A stretch of 38,365 nucleotides of DNA from Bordetella parapertussis (GCA_945900965.1 CAMDKM010000033.1:1-38365), one strand, 5' to 3'. Shown: positions 10,701 through 23,479, numbered from the stretch's first letter. Notes: generated from the letters alone by a model not told the origin. Translations and numbers: made by a program.

Positions 10701-11795
10701 TCAGGCAATGGCCGCATTGATTATGCCGCCGCCCAGACAGGTTTCGCCCTGATACAGGACGGCCGACTGCCCGGGTGTCACCGCCCATTGTGGCTGCTCG
10801 AAGCGCAGTTCGAAAGAATCGGCCTCGCTACGATCCAGGATACACGCCGCGTCCTGCTGGCGATAACGATTTCTGGCGCCATAGGTTTGACCCGCGGGTG
10901 CCGCGGTTTCCGCCACCCAGCTCAAGTCCCCGGCATGCAGGGCGCGCGCATAAAGCGCAGCATGATCGTGCCCCTGCACCACCACCAGTTCGTTGCTTTG
11001 CATGTTTTTGGCGGATACGAACCAGGGTTCGCCCGGTCCTTCGCTACGGCCTCCGATGCCCAGCCCCTGGCGTTGGCCAATGGTGTAATACATCAGGCCC
11101 ATGTGCCGGCCTACGCGGTCGCCTTCCCGGGTGACCATATCGCCGGGTTCGGTCGGCAGATAACGATTGAGAAATTCCCGGAACGGTCGCTCGCCGATAA
11201 AACAAATGCCGGTCGAATCTTTTTTGTCGTGCACCGGCAGGCCCAGTTTTTTCGCCAACGCGCGCACTTCGCGCTTGTCGAGCTCGCCCAGCGGAAACAG
11301 GGTTCGCGACAACTGTCGCTGATTCAGGCGGTAGAGAAAATAACTCTGGTCCTTGGAGGCGTCGGTGGCTTTTAACAACTCGTAACGTCCATCGGTCTCC
11401 TGCACCCGCGCATAGTGGCCGGTGGCAATCCGTTCGGCACCCAGGTCCAAGGCGTGATCGAGGAAGGATTTGAATTTGATTTCGGCATTACACAACACGT
11501 CCGGATTGGGTGTGCGGCCAGCCCGGTATTCGGCGAGAAAATTGGCGAAAACGCGGTCTTTGTATTCGGCGGAGAAATTCACCGCTTCAATGTCGATGCC
11601 GATCAGATCCGCCACCGACACTGCGTCGATCAGATCCTGACGCGAGGTGCAATATTCTTCGGTGTCGTCGTCCTCCCAGTTCTTCATGAACAGGCCGATG
11701 ACCTCGAAGCCCTGTTCCTTCAGCAGCCAGGCGGCGACCGAAGAATCCACCCCGCCGGACATGCCGACTACGACGCGTTTCTTGACCGTGGACAT
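10701..11795 (-). CDS. mnmA: tRNA 2-thiouridylase MnmA
   Basis: Adds sulfur to C2 of uridine 34 in tRNAs for Lys, Glu and Gln, taking sulfur through the relay from IscS. It has 364 residues from the ATG at 11795; the open frame extends to 11864 but overlaps nudJ. The PP-loop [10 protein letters not shown] lies at residues 11-20. Catalytic Cys102 ([12 protein letters not shown]) and Cys198 ([11 protein letters not shown]) are both present. [16 protein letters not shown] and the C-terminal beta-barrel with ARNRYRQ also fit. It follows nudJ by seven bases. Confidence 0.96.
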   Translation of the reverse strand: MSTVKKRVVVGMSGGVDSSVAAWLLKEQGFEVIGLFMKNWEDDDTEEYCTSRQDLIDAVSVADLIGIDIEAVNFSAEYKDRVFANFLAEYRAGRTPNPDVLCNAEIKFKSFLDHALDLGAERIATGHYARVQETDGRYELLKATDASKDQSYFLYRLNQRQLSRTLFPLGELDKREVRALAKKLGLPVHDKKDSTGICFIGERPFREFLNRYLPTEPGDMVTREGDRVGRHMGLMYYTIGQRQGLGIGGRSEGPGEPWFVSAKNMQSNELVVVQGHDHAALYARALHAGDLSWVAETAAPAGQTYGARNRYRQQDAACILDRSEADSFELRFEQPQWAVTPGQSAVLYQGETCLGGGIINAAIA

Positions 11796-11802
11796 GGCAA
11801 CG

Positions 11803-12252
11803 TCAATCCGAGTCAACCAGCAGGTCGAGAGGGTAGGACGCGCCCCGCAGGAAATCCTCGACACAACTCAGCACCAGGGTACTGCGGTGGCGCTCGGGGC
11901 AGGAGCGTATTTCCTCTGCCGACATCCAGACCGTGCGGACAATCTCGTCATCGAGTTTTCGGTTCGTATGAGCCCCCAGCTTTCCGGAAAACGCGAAACG
12001 CAGATAGGTGATCGCAGACCCCGGCGGGCGCCGGCGGTAGATGCCGATTAGATGTTGCGGGATAAATTCCCAGGCGGACTCTTCCATGGTTTCACGAATG
12101 CAGGCGGCAACCAGGGATTCACCCTCGTCAAGGTGGCCGGCCGGCTGGTTCAGCCGCAACCCCTCATGAGTGTGTTCTTCGACCAGCAGAAACTTGCCCT
12201 CCCGCTCGATGATGGCGGCCACCGTCACATTGGGTTTCCAGAGGGTGCTCAT
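11803..12252 (-). CDS. nudJ: Nudix hydrolase, NudJ-like phosphatase
   Basis: Hydrolyses nucleoside di- and triphosphates; E. coli NudJ also acts on the thiamin precursor HMP-PP. It has 149 residues. The Nudix box runs from Gly39: G-x5-E45-x7-R53-E54-x2-E57-E58-x-A60. The metal-binding Glu residues are present, but the usual glycine is Ala60 (EESAW). [11 protein letters not shown] just before it, and the order rluE-nudJ-mnmA-purB known from E. coli, support NudJ over other Nudix subfamilies. Its ATG overlaps the marC stop by four bases (ATGA), so the two are likely coupled. Confidence 0.88.
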   Translation of the reverse strand: MSTLWKPNVTVAAIIEREGKFLLVEEHTHEGLRLNQPAGHLDEGESLVAACIRETMEESAWEFIPQHLIGIYRRRPPGSAITYLRFAFSGKLGAHTNRKLDDEIVRTVWMSAEEIRSCPERHRSTLVLSCVEDFLRGASYPLDLLVDSD

Positions 12253-12881
12253 AGCAGCTTCGGAAACAGTTCGATGATCCCGCGATACATGAACTCCACC
12301 CCAATGGCGGCAATGATCAGGCCCATGACGCGACTAATGATGTTGATGCCGGTACGGCCCAGGCGTCCGGAAATTCGAGTGGCCGCCATAAAACAAAACC
12401 ATACCGCGAGCGCCGTGATCGCGGCCGGAATCAACAACATGAAGTGATGAAGAATGCCCGGGGACTGGTGCGTGGCGATGATCATGGTGCTGATGGCGCC
12501 CGGGCCGGCCAGCAGCGGTATGCCCAGCGGCACCACGGCCACCGCGTCTTTCTCGGTGGCTTCCACGGCTTCGTCGGGTGTCTGTCGCATGCCGCTTTCT
12601 TTTGCCTGCAACATCGAAATTGCCATCAGCAGCAACAGTATGCCTCCGCCGATCAGAAACGAGGGAATGCTGATGCCGAAAAAACGCAGCACCTCGGTTC
12701 CGATCAAGGCCGCGACCGTGAGCACGCAGAATACCGTGACGGCCACCACTCCCGCTGTGCGATGCCGCGCCTGCGCGGTGTCGTGAGCGGTCGCGCTCAG
12801 AAACATCGGGATACCGGCGACCGGATCGACAATGGCCACCAGCGCAACGGTCAATTTCATCAGTTCCGTCCATTCGCCCAT
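12249..12881 (-). CDS. MarC family integral membrane protein
   Basis: Multi-span inner-membrane protein of the MarC/UPF0056 family, whose function is not settled. It has 210 residues from the ATG at 12881 (MGEWTELMKL). A TTG at 12890 overlapping the rluE stop would add three residues. Six hydrophobic segments are visible. The family marks are LVAIVDPVAGIPMFLSAT near the N-terminus, FFGISIPSFLIGGGILLLLMAISML in the middle, and VPLGIPLLAGPGAISTMI. The acidic loop of residues about 95-112 separates the two halves. It is inserted between rluE and nudJ, which are adjacent in E. coli. Confidence 0.9.
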   Translation of the reverse strand: MGEWTELMKLTVALVAIVDPVAGIPMFLSATAHDTAQARHRTAGVVAVTVFCVLTVAALIGTEVLRFFGISIPSFLIGGGILLLLMAISMLQAKESGMRQTPDEAVEATEKDAVAVVPLGIPLLAGPGAISTMIIATHQSPGILHHFMLLIPAAITALAVWFCFMAATRISGRLGRTGINIISRVMGLIIAAIGVEFMYRGIIELFPKLL

Positions 12882-12886
12882 GGCAG

Positions 12887-13453
12887 TCAACTTTTCACGG
12901 CCGCGATTTCCGCCGCCGATAGCAATCGATATTGGCTAGGCGCCAGTCCGTCCAGATTCCAGTCGCCGACCGAATAGCGGATCAAACGTAGCGTGGGATG
13001 CCCGATGGCGGCGGTCATTCTCCGAACCTGACGATTTTTGCCTTCATGCAGGGTCATTTCCAACCAACAGGTGGGAAGATGTTTGCGAACGCGAATCGGC
13101 GGCACGCGATCCCACAGATCCGGCGGCTCGGCGATAAGCCGGGCTCCGGCCGGTTGACTGATGAAATCCCCTAAGGCCACGCCCTTGTGCAGGGGTTGCA
13201 GCGCACTTTCCGCTGGAACTCCCTCGATCTGAGCCCAGTACACCTTGGCCCAATGTCGCGTCGGGTGACTGATGCGGTGCTGCAAGGGGCCGTGATCCGT
13301 CAGGACCACCAGGCCTTCGCTGTCGGCATCCAGGCGGCCGGCAGGGTAGACGCCTGCCACATCGACGTAATCCTTCAGCGTCGGGCCGCGGTCGCCGGAA
13401 AACTGGCATAAAACGCCAAACGGCTTGTTGAACAGCACGACGACGGGCGGCAC
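12887..13453 (-). CDS. rluE: 23S rRNA pseudouridine synthase, RluE-like
   Basis: Converts a uridine of 23S rRNA (U2457 in E. coli for RluE) to pseudouridine. It has 188 residues, starting at a GTG with GGAG six bases upstream. It is a short RsuA/RluB/E/F-family enzyme without an N-terminal S4 domain, as in RluE. The start LFNKPFGVLCQFS is typical. The catalytic Asp42 sits in AGRLDADSEGLVVLT, and HEGKNRQVRRMTAAIGHPTLRLIR carries the conserved C-terminal motif. The neighbourhood with nudJ, mnmA, purB and icd matches that of E. coli rluE. It follows aceB by 31 bases on the same strand. Confidence 0.92.
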   Translation of the reverse strand: MPPVVVLFNKPFGVLCQFSGDRGPTLKDYVDVAGVYPAGRLDADSEGLVVLTDHGPLQHRISHPTRHWAKVYWAQIEGVPAESALQPLHKGVALGDFISQPAGARLIAEPPDLWDRVPPIRVRKHLPTCWLEMTLHEGKNRQVRRMTAAIGHPTLRLIRYSVGDWNLDGLAPSQYRLLSAAEIAAVKS

Positions 13454-13484
13454 GTCTTACTCCAAGGCGCGTGCCGCACATCGC

Positions 13485-15101
13485 TCAGCGATGTTCGTGT
13501 GCGGTGACGTAGTCGTAGGCGGGCAGGGTAAGAAATTCGACGAAGTCCTCCGCGAGCGTGAGTTCCTCGAACATTTTTGCGCCTTCCGGATATTTTCCTG
13601 CCGCATAACCCTTCTCACCCAGCATCTCCCGAACCTTGGCCAATTCCTGGGGCACGAGTTCGCGGAACAATTCCTTGCTCACCTTTCTGCCGTCGTCGAG
13701 AACGCCCTGCGGGCTGCGTATCCAGTGCCAGATCTGGGCTCGGGAAATTTCCGCGGTGGCGGCGTCCTCCATCAGATTAAAAATCGGTACGCAGCCTGTG
13801 CCGGCAAGCCATGCGCCAAGGTACTGGATGCCGATGTTGATGTTGATCCGCAATCCCTGTTCGGTAATGGGGCCTTTGGGTTGAAAATTCAAGAGATCCC
13901 TGGCCGTCACATTGACATCGTCGCGACGTTTGGCAATCTGATTGGGCGTTTTCATCACCCGGTCGAAGGCCTCGCGGGCAATGCCCACCAGGCCTGGATG
14001 GGCAACCCAGGTGCCGTCATGTCCGTCGCTCGCTTCGCGTTCCTTGTCGGCGCGCACCTTGGCCAGCGCCGCGTCGTTGGCGGTCGGATCGTTCTTGATG
14101 GGAATTTGCGCCGCCATGCCGCCCATGGCGAACGCGCCGCGTTTGTGACAGGTCTTGATCAGCAGCAGCGAATAGGCCCGCATGAATGGGCTGGTCATGG
14201 TGACCAGCCCCCGATCGGCGAGGATGAAGTCTTTCTGGCGGCGGAATTTTTTGATGGTGCTGAAAATATAGTCCCAGCGCCCGCAGTTCAAACCCGCGGA
14301 ATGCTCGCGCAATTCATAGAGAATTTCCTCCATTTCGAAGGTGGCCAGGATGGTTTCGATCAGCACGGTGGCCTTGATAGAACCCTGCGGCACGCCGAGT
14401 TCCTTTTGTGCGAAAACGAACACGTCATTCCACAGACGTGCCTCCCGATGCGATTCCATCTTGGGCAGATACAGGTAGATGCCCGACCCTTGGCGCACGC
14501 GGGCCTTGGCGTTGTGGAAAAAATACAGGCCGAAATCGAACAGCGAGCCGGACATCGGCTCCCCATCGACGAGCAGGTGCTTTTCGCTCAAATGCCAGCC
14601 GCGGGGCCGCACCAGCAGGGTGGCGACTTTGTCCGCCAGACGGTATTGCTTGCCTTCCGGGCTGGCGAAGGAAATCGTCCTATTCAGTGCATCGCGCACA
14701 TTGATCTGGCCGTGCAACTGGTTGTCCCAAGTCGGCGTGGAGGAGTCCTCGAAATCGGCCATGAACATATTGGCGCCCGAATTGAGGGCATTGATGACCA
14801 TTTTGCGGTCCGTCGGGCCGGTGATCTCCACCCGTCGATCCTGTAAATCCTTCGGCACAGGGGCAACCTGCCAGTCGGCGTCGCGAATGGCCCGGGTCTC
14901 CGGCAGAAAATCCGGAAGCTTTCCGGCATCGATCTCCCGTTGACGTTGCGCGCGGCGTGCCAGCAGCTCCTGCCGGCGAGCATTGAATCCGCGGTGCAGT
15001 TTGGCCAAAAATGCCAGGGCCTCGCCGCTGAGAATGGATTCGAATTCGGGTTTGATGCTGGCGTGCAACTGCAAGCCGGACGGAAGGTTCTGAATGGACA
15101 C
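13485..15101 (-). CDS. aceB: malate synthase A
   Basis: Condenses glyoxylate with acetyl-CoA to malate in the glyoxylate shunt. It has 538 residues, starting at the GTG at 15101 with AGGAG about eight bases upstream. Malate synthase A marks include [42 protein letters not shown], the metal-binding segment [30 protein letters not shown], and [19 protein letters not shown]. It diverges from icd, the branch-point enzyme of the shunt, across 321 bases. Isocitrate lyase (aceA) is not in this window. The shared upstream region invites joint regulation of the two genes, but no known operator was recognised. Confidence 0.96.
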   Translation of the reverse strand: MSIQNLPSGLQLHASIKPEFESILSGEALAFLAKLHRGFNARRQELLARRAQRQREIDAGKLPDFLPETRAIRDADWQVAPVPKDLQDRRVEITGPTDRKMVINALNSGANMFMADFEDSSTPTWDNQLHGQINVRDALNRTISFASPEGKQYRLADKVATLLVRPRGWHLSEKHLLVDGEPMSGSLFDFGLYFFHNAKARVRQGSGIYLYLPKMESHREARLWNDVFVFAQKELGVPQGSIKATVLIETILATFEMEEILYELREHSAGLNCGRWDYIFSTIKKFRRQKDFILADRGLVTMTSPFMRAYSLLLIKTCHKRGAFAMGGMAAQIPIKNDPTANDAALAKVRADKEREASDGHDGTWVAHPGLVGIAREAFDRVMKTPNQIAKRRDDVNVTARDLLNFQPKGPITEQGLRININIGIQYLGAWLAGTGCVPIFNLMEDAATAEISRAQIWHWIRSPQGVLDDGRKVSKELFRELVPQELAKVREMLGEKGYAAGKYPEGAKMFEELTLAEDFVEFLTLPAYDYVTAHEHR

Positions 15102-15422
15102 TGCGGATCTCCTGACGACGGATTCTCATATGGTGAAAAAATTTGCCCTCAAATGATAAGTGCGAACCCTTGCGGGGACAAGCAATGGCTGCGAAGTCGC
15201 CTGCCGGTGGGAAATCCAACTACCTGGCCGAGACAGGGATTTTTGGCGCTTACGGGAGATGGCGGACGGACTTAAGAAGCTGAGAGGCAAAGTCGTAATG
15301 GGGCTGTTCCTTCAATCAAATCGGACGGGGTCGCGAGGGCATGCATTACAATTCCGGTCCGGAACGGACGGAATAACCGCCCCGCTCCGCATCATTTCCA
15401 AAATCGAATCGAGGCCGAGTCC
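15102..15422. promoter_or_regulatory. divergent aceB/icd intergenic region with a 13-base palindrome
   Basis: This 321-base region holds no gene. It must contain the promoters of aceB (leftward) and icd (rightward). TTCCGGTCCGGAA at 15352-15364 is a near-perfect 13-base palindrome, followed by GGACGGAA (15365 region), about 60 bases before the icd ATG, a plausible operator position. The icd ribosome-binding site appears to be GAGG about nine bases before its ATG. No clear -10/-35 pair was chosen. Confidence 0.4.
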
Positions 15423-16667
<1,245 letters not shown>

Positions 16668-17144
16668 ATCCGAGGGGGCCTATCCTCCACCGCCTGCTTG
16701 CCCCGTCATGGCGGTCTTGGCCTGCGGCCCGGGGTTGGCTCGGGCCGCGTCGATGCGTAGGTTTTTCTTTGGGCCATGGGTCGGCCTAAGCGTACGTTTT
16801 GGTCCTCGTGGCAAGACTTCAAGCCGTTTGTCCAGGTGCCCGGACAACCTAGCCAATCCTTCCGAAAAGCTGCCAGGCACTTAATTTTCTGAAGAACGTG
16901 GCATGCCAGCCCGCCGACCCTTTTTATTTGTCCGGACCGGTATTGCAGTATCCTTGCAAGCAAATACCCGGCGAATTTGTGAGATCTTGGAAGTGAATCT
17001 GCGGGGTCTCTTGCCCCGCCACGCGCCGCGGCAGGGGATCAAAATGCCGTTTTGACGCCCCGGCATGAATCCTGCACTTGTGTTTTCCCGCGTAATGAGC
17101 AAAATTAGGACTTGTCGACGGATGGAAAGCATGGCGGCTGGCTT
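16668..17144. other. intergenic region between icd and clpS
   Basis: This 477-base stretch has no convincing gene on either strand. A 66-residue minus-strand frame at 16680-16880 has no ribosome-binding site and an unremarkable, proline/arginine-rich composition. A small hairpin GCGGGG/CCCCGC with a 7-base loop lies at 17001-17019 but has no T-tract. A cold-shock gene, often found between icd and clpS in related genomes, is not present. The clpS promoter should lie near 17070-17100, but its boxes are weak. Confidence 0.4.
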
Positions 17145-17449
17145 ATGGCAAAGGGAAATCGTGACGACGCGCTTCTGGATGTCGAAAAAAGCAAGGTCAA
17201 GACGCCGCCGCTTTTTAAGGTCTTGCTGCTGAATGACGATTACACGCCAATGGACTTCGTGGTGTCCATTCTCCAGACATTTTTCTCGATGACCCGGGAA
17301 CAGGCGACGCAGGTAATGCTCAAAGTTCACAGGGAAGGTATGGGGGTTTGTGGTGTCTACCCCAAGGACGTGGCGGCGACCAAGGTCGAACAGGTCATCG
17401 CTTTTTCGAGGCAGCATCAACATCCGCTTCAGTGCGTGATGGAGGAAAC

Positions 17450-17453
<4 letters not shown>
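17145..17453 (+). CDS. clpS: ATP-dependent Clp protease adaptor ClpS
   Basis: Adaptor that delivers N-degron substrates to ClpAP. It has 102 residues from the ATG at 17145 (MAKGNRDD); the open frame extends upstream to a TTG at 17112. The N-terminal tail is flexible and charged. The core begins with [20 protein letters not shown], where the Asn-Asp-Asp-Tyr-Thr-Pro-Met segment forms the N-degron pocket. It continues with [29 protein letters not shown], the ClpA-binding face. The last codons overlap clpA by four bases (ATGA), so translation is coupled. Confidence 0.95.
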
Positions 17454-19732
<2,279 letters not shown>

Positions 19733-19746
19733 GCGCGATGATTGCC

Positions 19747-19779
19747 AAAAAACCGGATCCCTGGGGTCCGGTTTTTTTT
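19747..19779 (+). terminator. intrinsic terminator after clpA
   Basis: A stem of AAAAAACCGGA and TCCGGTTTTTT surrounds a short loop and ends in a run of eight T's, 14 bases after the clpA stop. It marks the end of the clpS-clpA unit and separates it from the sulfur cassette. Confidence 0.92.
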
Positions 19780-19903
19780 CGTCCCTGCTCCCGCGAAAAT
19801 GCCATGACTTCGATCAAGGCTGCCGGGATCAATGCGTGTCCACGGGCCGCGGTCCATCGTCAGGACGCTGCCGGCGTACGGGCGAATTCATGAACCCACA
19901 AGA

Positions 19904-20040
19904 TTGAAACACGGAGGGCACGGTGGACACGGAGCAAATCGAAAAACTTAACTTGCTCGGGCTGCCCCCCTCGATGTTCGACCTACAAAGGAATACGCCT
20001 TAATGGTTTGCCCCGTGTTCTCCGTGTTCTCCGTGATTCA
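19904..20040. repeat. paired 9-base-phase inverted repeat element B (CACGGAG type), upstream of soxB
   Basis: CACGGAG at 19910, CACGGTG at 19919 and CACGGAG at 19928 are each nine bases apart. The right arm has CCCCGTG at 20011 and CTCCGTG at 20020 and 20029. The outer ends TTGAAACACGGAG and CTCCGTGATTCA match those of element A. The element is 137 bases long and ends 15 bases before the soxB start codon, so it forms the soxB leader or promoter region. The rest of 19780-20055 shows no gene. Confidence 0.75.
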
Positions 20041-20055
20041 GGTGCGTCTTCCGGG

Positions 20056-21771
20056 ATGAATCTCAGCCGGAGGGAATTCTTGCGCTTGTTGGCGATTGCC
20101 GCCGCGTCCGGGCTGAAGCTGGATCGACGCGAGGCGCTTGCCGGCAACGGGGGGCTGCTCTACGACCTGCCGCGTTTTGGCAACGTCAGTTTGCTGCATT
20201 TCACCGACTGTCACGCCCAACTGCTGCCAAGCTATTTCCGCGCTCCGAGCATGAATCTGGGTGTGGGATCGAGTTCGGGCAAACCGCCTCACCTGGTTGG
20301 CGAAGCTTTGTTGCGCCATTTCGGTGTGCCCGCGGCGACCCCGAACGCGCATGCGTTTACCCATCTGGATTTCGAATCGGCCGCACGAACCTATGGCAAG
20401 ATCGGTGGGTTCGCGCATCTTGCGACGCTGGTCAAGCGCCTGCGTGCCTCCCGGCCCGGGGCTCTGCTGCTTGATGGCGGGGATACCTGGCAGGGTTCGG
20501 GCACTTCCTTGTGGACCCAGGGGCAGGACATGATCGAGGCCTGCCTGGAGCTGGGTGTCGATGTGATGACCGCGCACTGGGAATTTACCTATGGCGCGCA
20601 ACGGGTCAATCAAGTTGTCGGAGGCGATTTCAAGGGCAAGGTCGATTTTGTTGCGCAGAATGTCCACACCAGCGAATTCGACGAGGCGGTGTACCCGGCG
20701 TTTGTTGTGCGCGAAGTTAATCGGGTTGCAGTGGCAATTATCGGCCAGGCATTTCCCTATACCCCCATTGCCAATCCGCGGCACTTTACGCCGGACTGGG
20801 AGTTCGGCATCCGCGAGCCGCAGCTGCAGCAGGCGGTCATCCAGGCGCGCCAACAGGGGGCGCAGCTGGTGGTGTTGTTGTCGCACAACGGCATGGACGT
20901 GGACCTGAAGCTCGCGTCGCGCGTCAGCGGTATCGACGCCATTCTGGGCGGGCATACCCACGATGGCATGCCGACGCCAATTCTGGTGAACAACCCCGGG
21001 GGCAAGACCCTGGTTACCAATGCCGGCTGCAACGGTAAATTTCTCGGGGTGCTGGATCTGGATGTCAGAGGCAAGAAGATGGTCGATTTCCGATATCGAT
21101 TGCTGCCGGTATTTTCCAATATGCTCCCCGCGGATCCGGCGATGACGGCGCTCATTGAACGAGTACGAGCACCGTTTGCGCGCCAATTGACCGAGCCCCT
21201 GGCCGCGAGTGGAGGGCTGCTTTACCGGCGTGGAAATTTCAATGGCAGCTTCGATCAGTTGATACTTGATGCACTCATGGCGGTGAAGGATGCGCCGATT
21301 GCGTTTTCGCCGGGCTTTCGCTGGGGTACCACCTTGCTTCCCGGCCAGGCGATAACCCGCGAGGACGTGATGAATCAAACCGCGATTACCTACCCTAACG
21401 TGGTAACCAACGAATTCACCGGGGCGCGGATCAAGACCTTTCTGGAAGACGTCGCCGACAATCTTTTTAATCCCGATCCGTATTATCAACAAGGTGGCGA
21501 CATGGTACGGGTAGGGGGGATGAGTTATGCATGCGAGCCGGACGCGGCGATGGGTTCGCGTATTCAGGACATGCGGCTGGCTGGTGTGCCGATTTCAAGC
21601 GAGAAGAAATACAAGGTGGCAGGCTGGGCGCCGGTAAACGAGGGCGCCATCGGAGAGCCGATATGGGAAGTGATCGAAGCCTGGCTCAAGGACAAAAAAA
21701 TCGTGATGCCGGGCCGGGTCAACGTGCCAAGGCTTATTGGCGTTGCCGGCAATTCCGGGTTCGGATCCTAG
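20056..21771 (+). CDS. soxB: SoxB, thiosulfohydrolase of the Sox pathway
   Basis: Periplasmic dimanganese enzyme that cleaves sulfate from the sulfur carrier SoxY during thiosulfate oxidation. It has 571 residues from the ATG at 20056. A TAT signal is visible (SRREFLRLLAIAAASG). It belongs to the 5'-nucleotidase superfamily, with metal ligands in FTDCH (Asp51, His53), GGDTWQGSG (Asp143), Asn202 in QNVH, LSHNGMD (His277) and GGHTH (His300, His302). HWEFTYG at 174-180 is characteristic of SoxB rather than plain nucleotidases. The ribosome-binding site is weak, and repeat element B lies just upstream. SoxXA, SoxYZ and SoxCD are not in the window, so partners would have to be elsewhere. Confidence 0.9.
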   Translation: MNLSRREFLRLLAIAAASGLKLDRREALAGNGGLLYDLPRFGNVSLLHFTDCHAQLLPSYFRAPSMNLGVGSSSGKPPHLVGEALLRHFGVPAATPNAHAFTHLDFESAARTYGKIGGFAHLATLVKRLRASRPGALLLDGGDTWQGSGTSLWTQGQDMIEACLELGVDVMTAHWEFTYGAQRVNQVVGGDFKGKVDFVAQNVHTSEFDEAVYPAFVVREVNRVAVAIIGQAFPYTPIANPRHFTPDWEFGIREPQLQQAVIQARQQGAQLVVLLSHNGMDVDLKLASRVSGIDAILGGHTHDGMPTPILVNNPGGKTLVTNAGCNGKFLGVLDLDVRGKKMVDFRYRLLPVFSNMLPADPAMTALIERVRAPFARQLTEPLAASGGLLYRRGNFNGSFDQLILDALMAVKDAPIAFSPGFRWGTTLLPGQAITREDVMNQTAITYPNVVTNEFTGARIKTFLEDVADNLFNPDPYYQQGGDMVRVGGMSYACEPDAAMGSRIQDMRLAGVPISSEKKYKVAGWAPVNEGAIGEPIWEVIEAWLKDKKIVMPGRVNVPRLIGVAGNSGFGS

Positions 21772-21865
21772 CCCAGAGACTGGCGGCTTGGTCGGGGGGG
21801 CTGTCTACGAGCTCCGTACAGAGTTACCATGGCGATACGATAACGCGTAAAGGCGGAGACAAAAA

Positions 21866-22177
21866 ATGCGTGCCTCAACTCATGTGGCAGTTACCATAAC
21901 TATCGCGCTTGCCGGCGTGGGTTCCGCGCAGGCGGCGGATAACGTTCAGGGGCGAAATTGGGCGGCAAGTTGCACCGGGTGCCATGGCAGCCAGGGTCGC
22001 AGCGAAGAGGGTATGCCGCAGTTAGCCGGGCTCGACAAATCGCTCATCGTAAATGCGATGAAGGAATTCAAGGCGGGGGCCCGGCCGGCAACGGTGATGC
22101 ACCAGCATGCCAAGGGCTACACCGACGAACAGGTCGAACGCATCGCCGAATATTTTGCCGCGCAATCTCCAAAATAA
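21866..22177 (+). CDS. fccA: cytochrome c subunit of flavocytochrome c sulfide dehydrogenase (FccA/SoxE-like)
   Basis: Small monohaem cytochrome that would carry electrons from the flavoprotein encoded next. It has 103 residues, with a signal peptide ending near GSAQAA (residue 23). The haem motif CTGCH has Cys36, Cys39 and His40, and Met78 (ATVMHQHAKGY) is the likely sixth ligand. The size and single haem match the 10-kDa type of sulfide dehydrogenase cytochrome rather than the dihaem type. It lies 94 bases after soxB and 24 before fccB. A generic class I cytochrome is possible by sequence alone, but the context makes FccA much more likely. Confidence 0.85.
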   Translation: MRASTHVAVTITIALAGVGSAQAADNVQGRNWAASCTGCHGSQGRSEEGMPQLAGLDKSLIVNAMKEFKAGARPATVMHQHAKGYTDEQVERIAEYFAAQSPK

Positions 22178-22201
22178 CACCGACGAATCGAGGAGAGGGA
22201 A

Positions 22202-23479
22202 ATGACTTTCAAGCGTCGCGATTTCGTAAAGTGGTTATCGGCCTCGGCGGTATTGTCGGGTGGTATCGGTCACGCCGGCGCCGCGACCACCCGTCCGGTG
22301 GGCCGGGTGCTTGTAATAGGAGGTGGATTCGCCGGCGCGACGGCGGCGAAATATCTGCGGATGTGGAGCCCGGATATCGAGGTCACGCTGGTCGAAAGGA
22401 ATCCGGGCTTTGTTTCCTGCCCGCTGTCGAATCGGGTTTTGGCAGGGGTGATGCGGATCGAGGATCTGACCCGCAACTATGACGGGCTCCAGTCCGTGCA
22501 TGGAGTCAAGATTGTCCGCGATCAGGCAATGTCCATAGACGCCGCGAGCCATTCGGTTCGCCTGGCCGGCGGTGGTCTGCTCCACTACGACCGGCTGATT
22601 GTTGCGCCCGGTGTTGATCTGTTGCCTGAAGAAGTGGCGGGGTTGGATTCGGCTCCGGCGCAAGCCAGAATTTTGCATGCGTGGAAAGCCGGGCCGCAGA
22701 CAGTTGCCCTGCGCCGGCAACTGGAAGCCATGCGGGATGGCGGTGTTTTTGCGCTGACCATTCCCAAGGCGCCCTATCGATGTCCACCCGGGCCCTATGA
22801 GCGGGCCTGCCAGGTCGCCTGGTATTTCAAAACCCATAAACCCAGATCGAAGGTGCTGATTCTGGATGCCAATGAAGACGTGGTATCAAAAAAAGCCCTT
22901 TTCACGAAAATCTGGGCCGAGCGCTATCCGGGCATTGTCGAATACCGGCCGAATAGCGAACTGGTCGGCGTGGATGTCGGTACGTTGACCGCCAGGCTGA
23001 CCTTTGACGATGTGAAGGCGGATGTACTGAACATCATTCCCCCGCAGCGCGCCGGCAACATAGCCCGCGACGCGGGGCTGATCACGGTCAACAACAAATG
23101 GTGCGGTGTCGATTTTCTTACATACGAATCGCTGGCCTTGAAAAACGTCCATGTGCTGGGCGATGCCATCATGGCGGCGCCGCTGATGCCCAAGTCCGGG
23201 CACATGGCCAATCAGCATGCCAAGGTTTGCGCGGCCGCCATCGTGGCCCTGCTGCATGGCGAGGAGGTCAATGCCCAGCCGTTGCTGACCAATACCTGCT
23301 ACAGCTTTGTCAGCGACAAGGATGTCATTCACGTCGCGTCGGTGCATGCCTATAACCCCGACAAGAAGACGATGGAAGTGGTGTCCGGGGCGAGTGGCGT
23401 GTCCACCGAGGCGAACGAACTCGAAGGTCATTATGCCGAGGCCTGGGGCCGCAATATCTGGGCCGACATGCTGGGCTGA
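22202..23479 (+). CDS. fccB: flavocytochrome c sulfide dehydrogenase, flavoprotein subunit
   Basis: Periplasmic FAD enzyme that oxidises sulfide to polysulfide or sulfur. It has 425 residues, starting at an ATG with GAGAGGGA upstream. A TAT signal is visible (KRRDFVKWLSASAVLSGG). The FAD-binding motif VLVIGGGFAGATAAKYLR starts at residue 37. The redox-active cysteines are Cys194 (PYRCPPGPYER) and Cys366 (LLTNTCYSF), matching the active-site pair of the Allochromatium enzyme after signal removal. The second FAD segment is VHVLGDAIMAAPLMPKSGHMANQHA. It may also be called SoxF. It is cotranscribed with fccA by spacing, probably as part of a sulfur-oxidation unit with soxB. Confidence 0.94.
   Translation: MTFKRRDFVKWLSASAVLSGGIGHAGAATTRPVGRVLVIGGGFAGATAAKYLRMWSPDIEVTLVERNPGFVSCPLSNRVLAGVMRIEDLTRNYDGLQSVHGVKIVRDQAMSIDAASHSVRLAGGGLLHYDRLIVAPGVDLLPEEVAGLDSAPAQARILHAWKAGPQTVALRRQLEAMRDGGVFALTIPKAPYRCPPGPYERACQVAWYFKTHKPRSKVLILDANEDVVSKKALFTKIWAERYPGIVEYRPNSELVGVDVGTLTARLTFDDVKADVLNIIPPQRAGNIARDAGLITVNNKWCGVDFLTYESLALKNVHVLGDAIMAAPLMPKSGHMANQHAKVCAAAIVALLHGEEVNAQPLLTNTCYSFVSDKDVIHVASVHAYNPDKKTMEVVSGASGVSTEANELEGHYAEAWGRNIWADMLG

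Noticed and set aside
13425-14846. Long plus-strand open frame (473 codons) opposite aceB
   Set aside because: It is antisense to a clear malate synthase and has a compositionally odd product with no motif.
16680-16880. Minus-strand gene of 66 codons between icd and clpS
   Set aside because: No ribosome-binding site, no promoter, a proline/arginine-rich composition and no family.
17001-17019. Terminator after icd
   Set aside because: The hairpin GCGGGG/CCCCGC has no T-tract and is 330 bases from the icd stop.
20038-21492. Long minus-strand open frame (484 codons) opposite soxB
   Set aside because: It lies fully inside soxB, has no ribosome-binding site and its product shows no family; it is a by-product of the GC-rich codon use of soxB.
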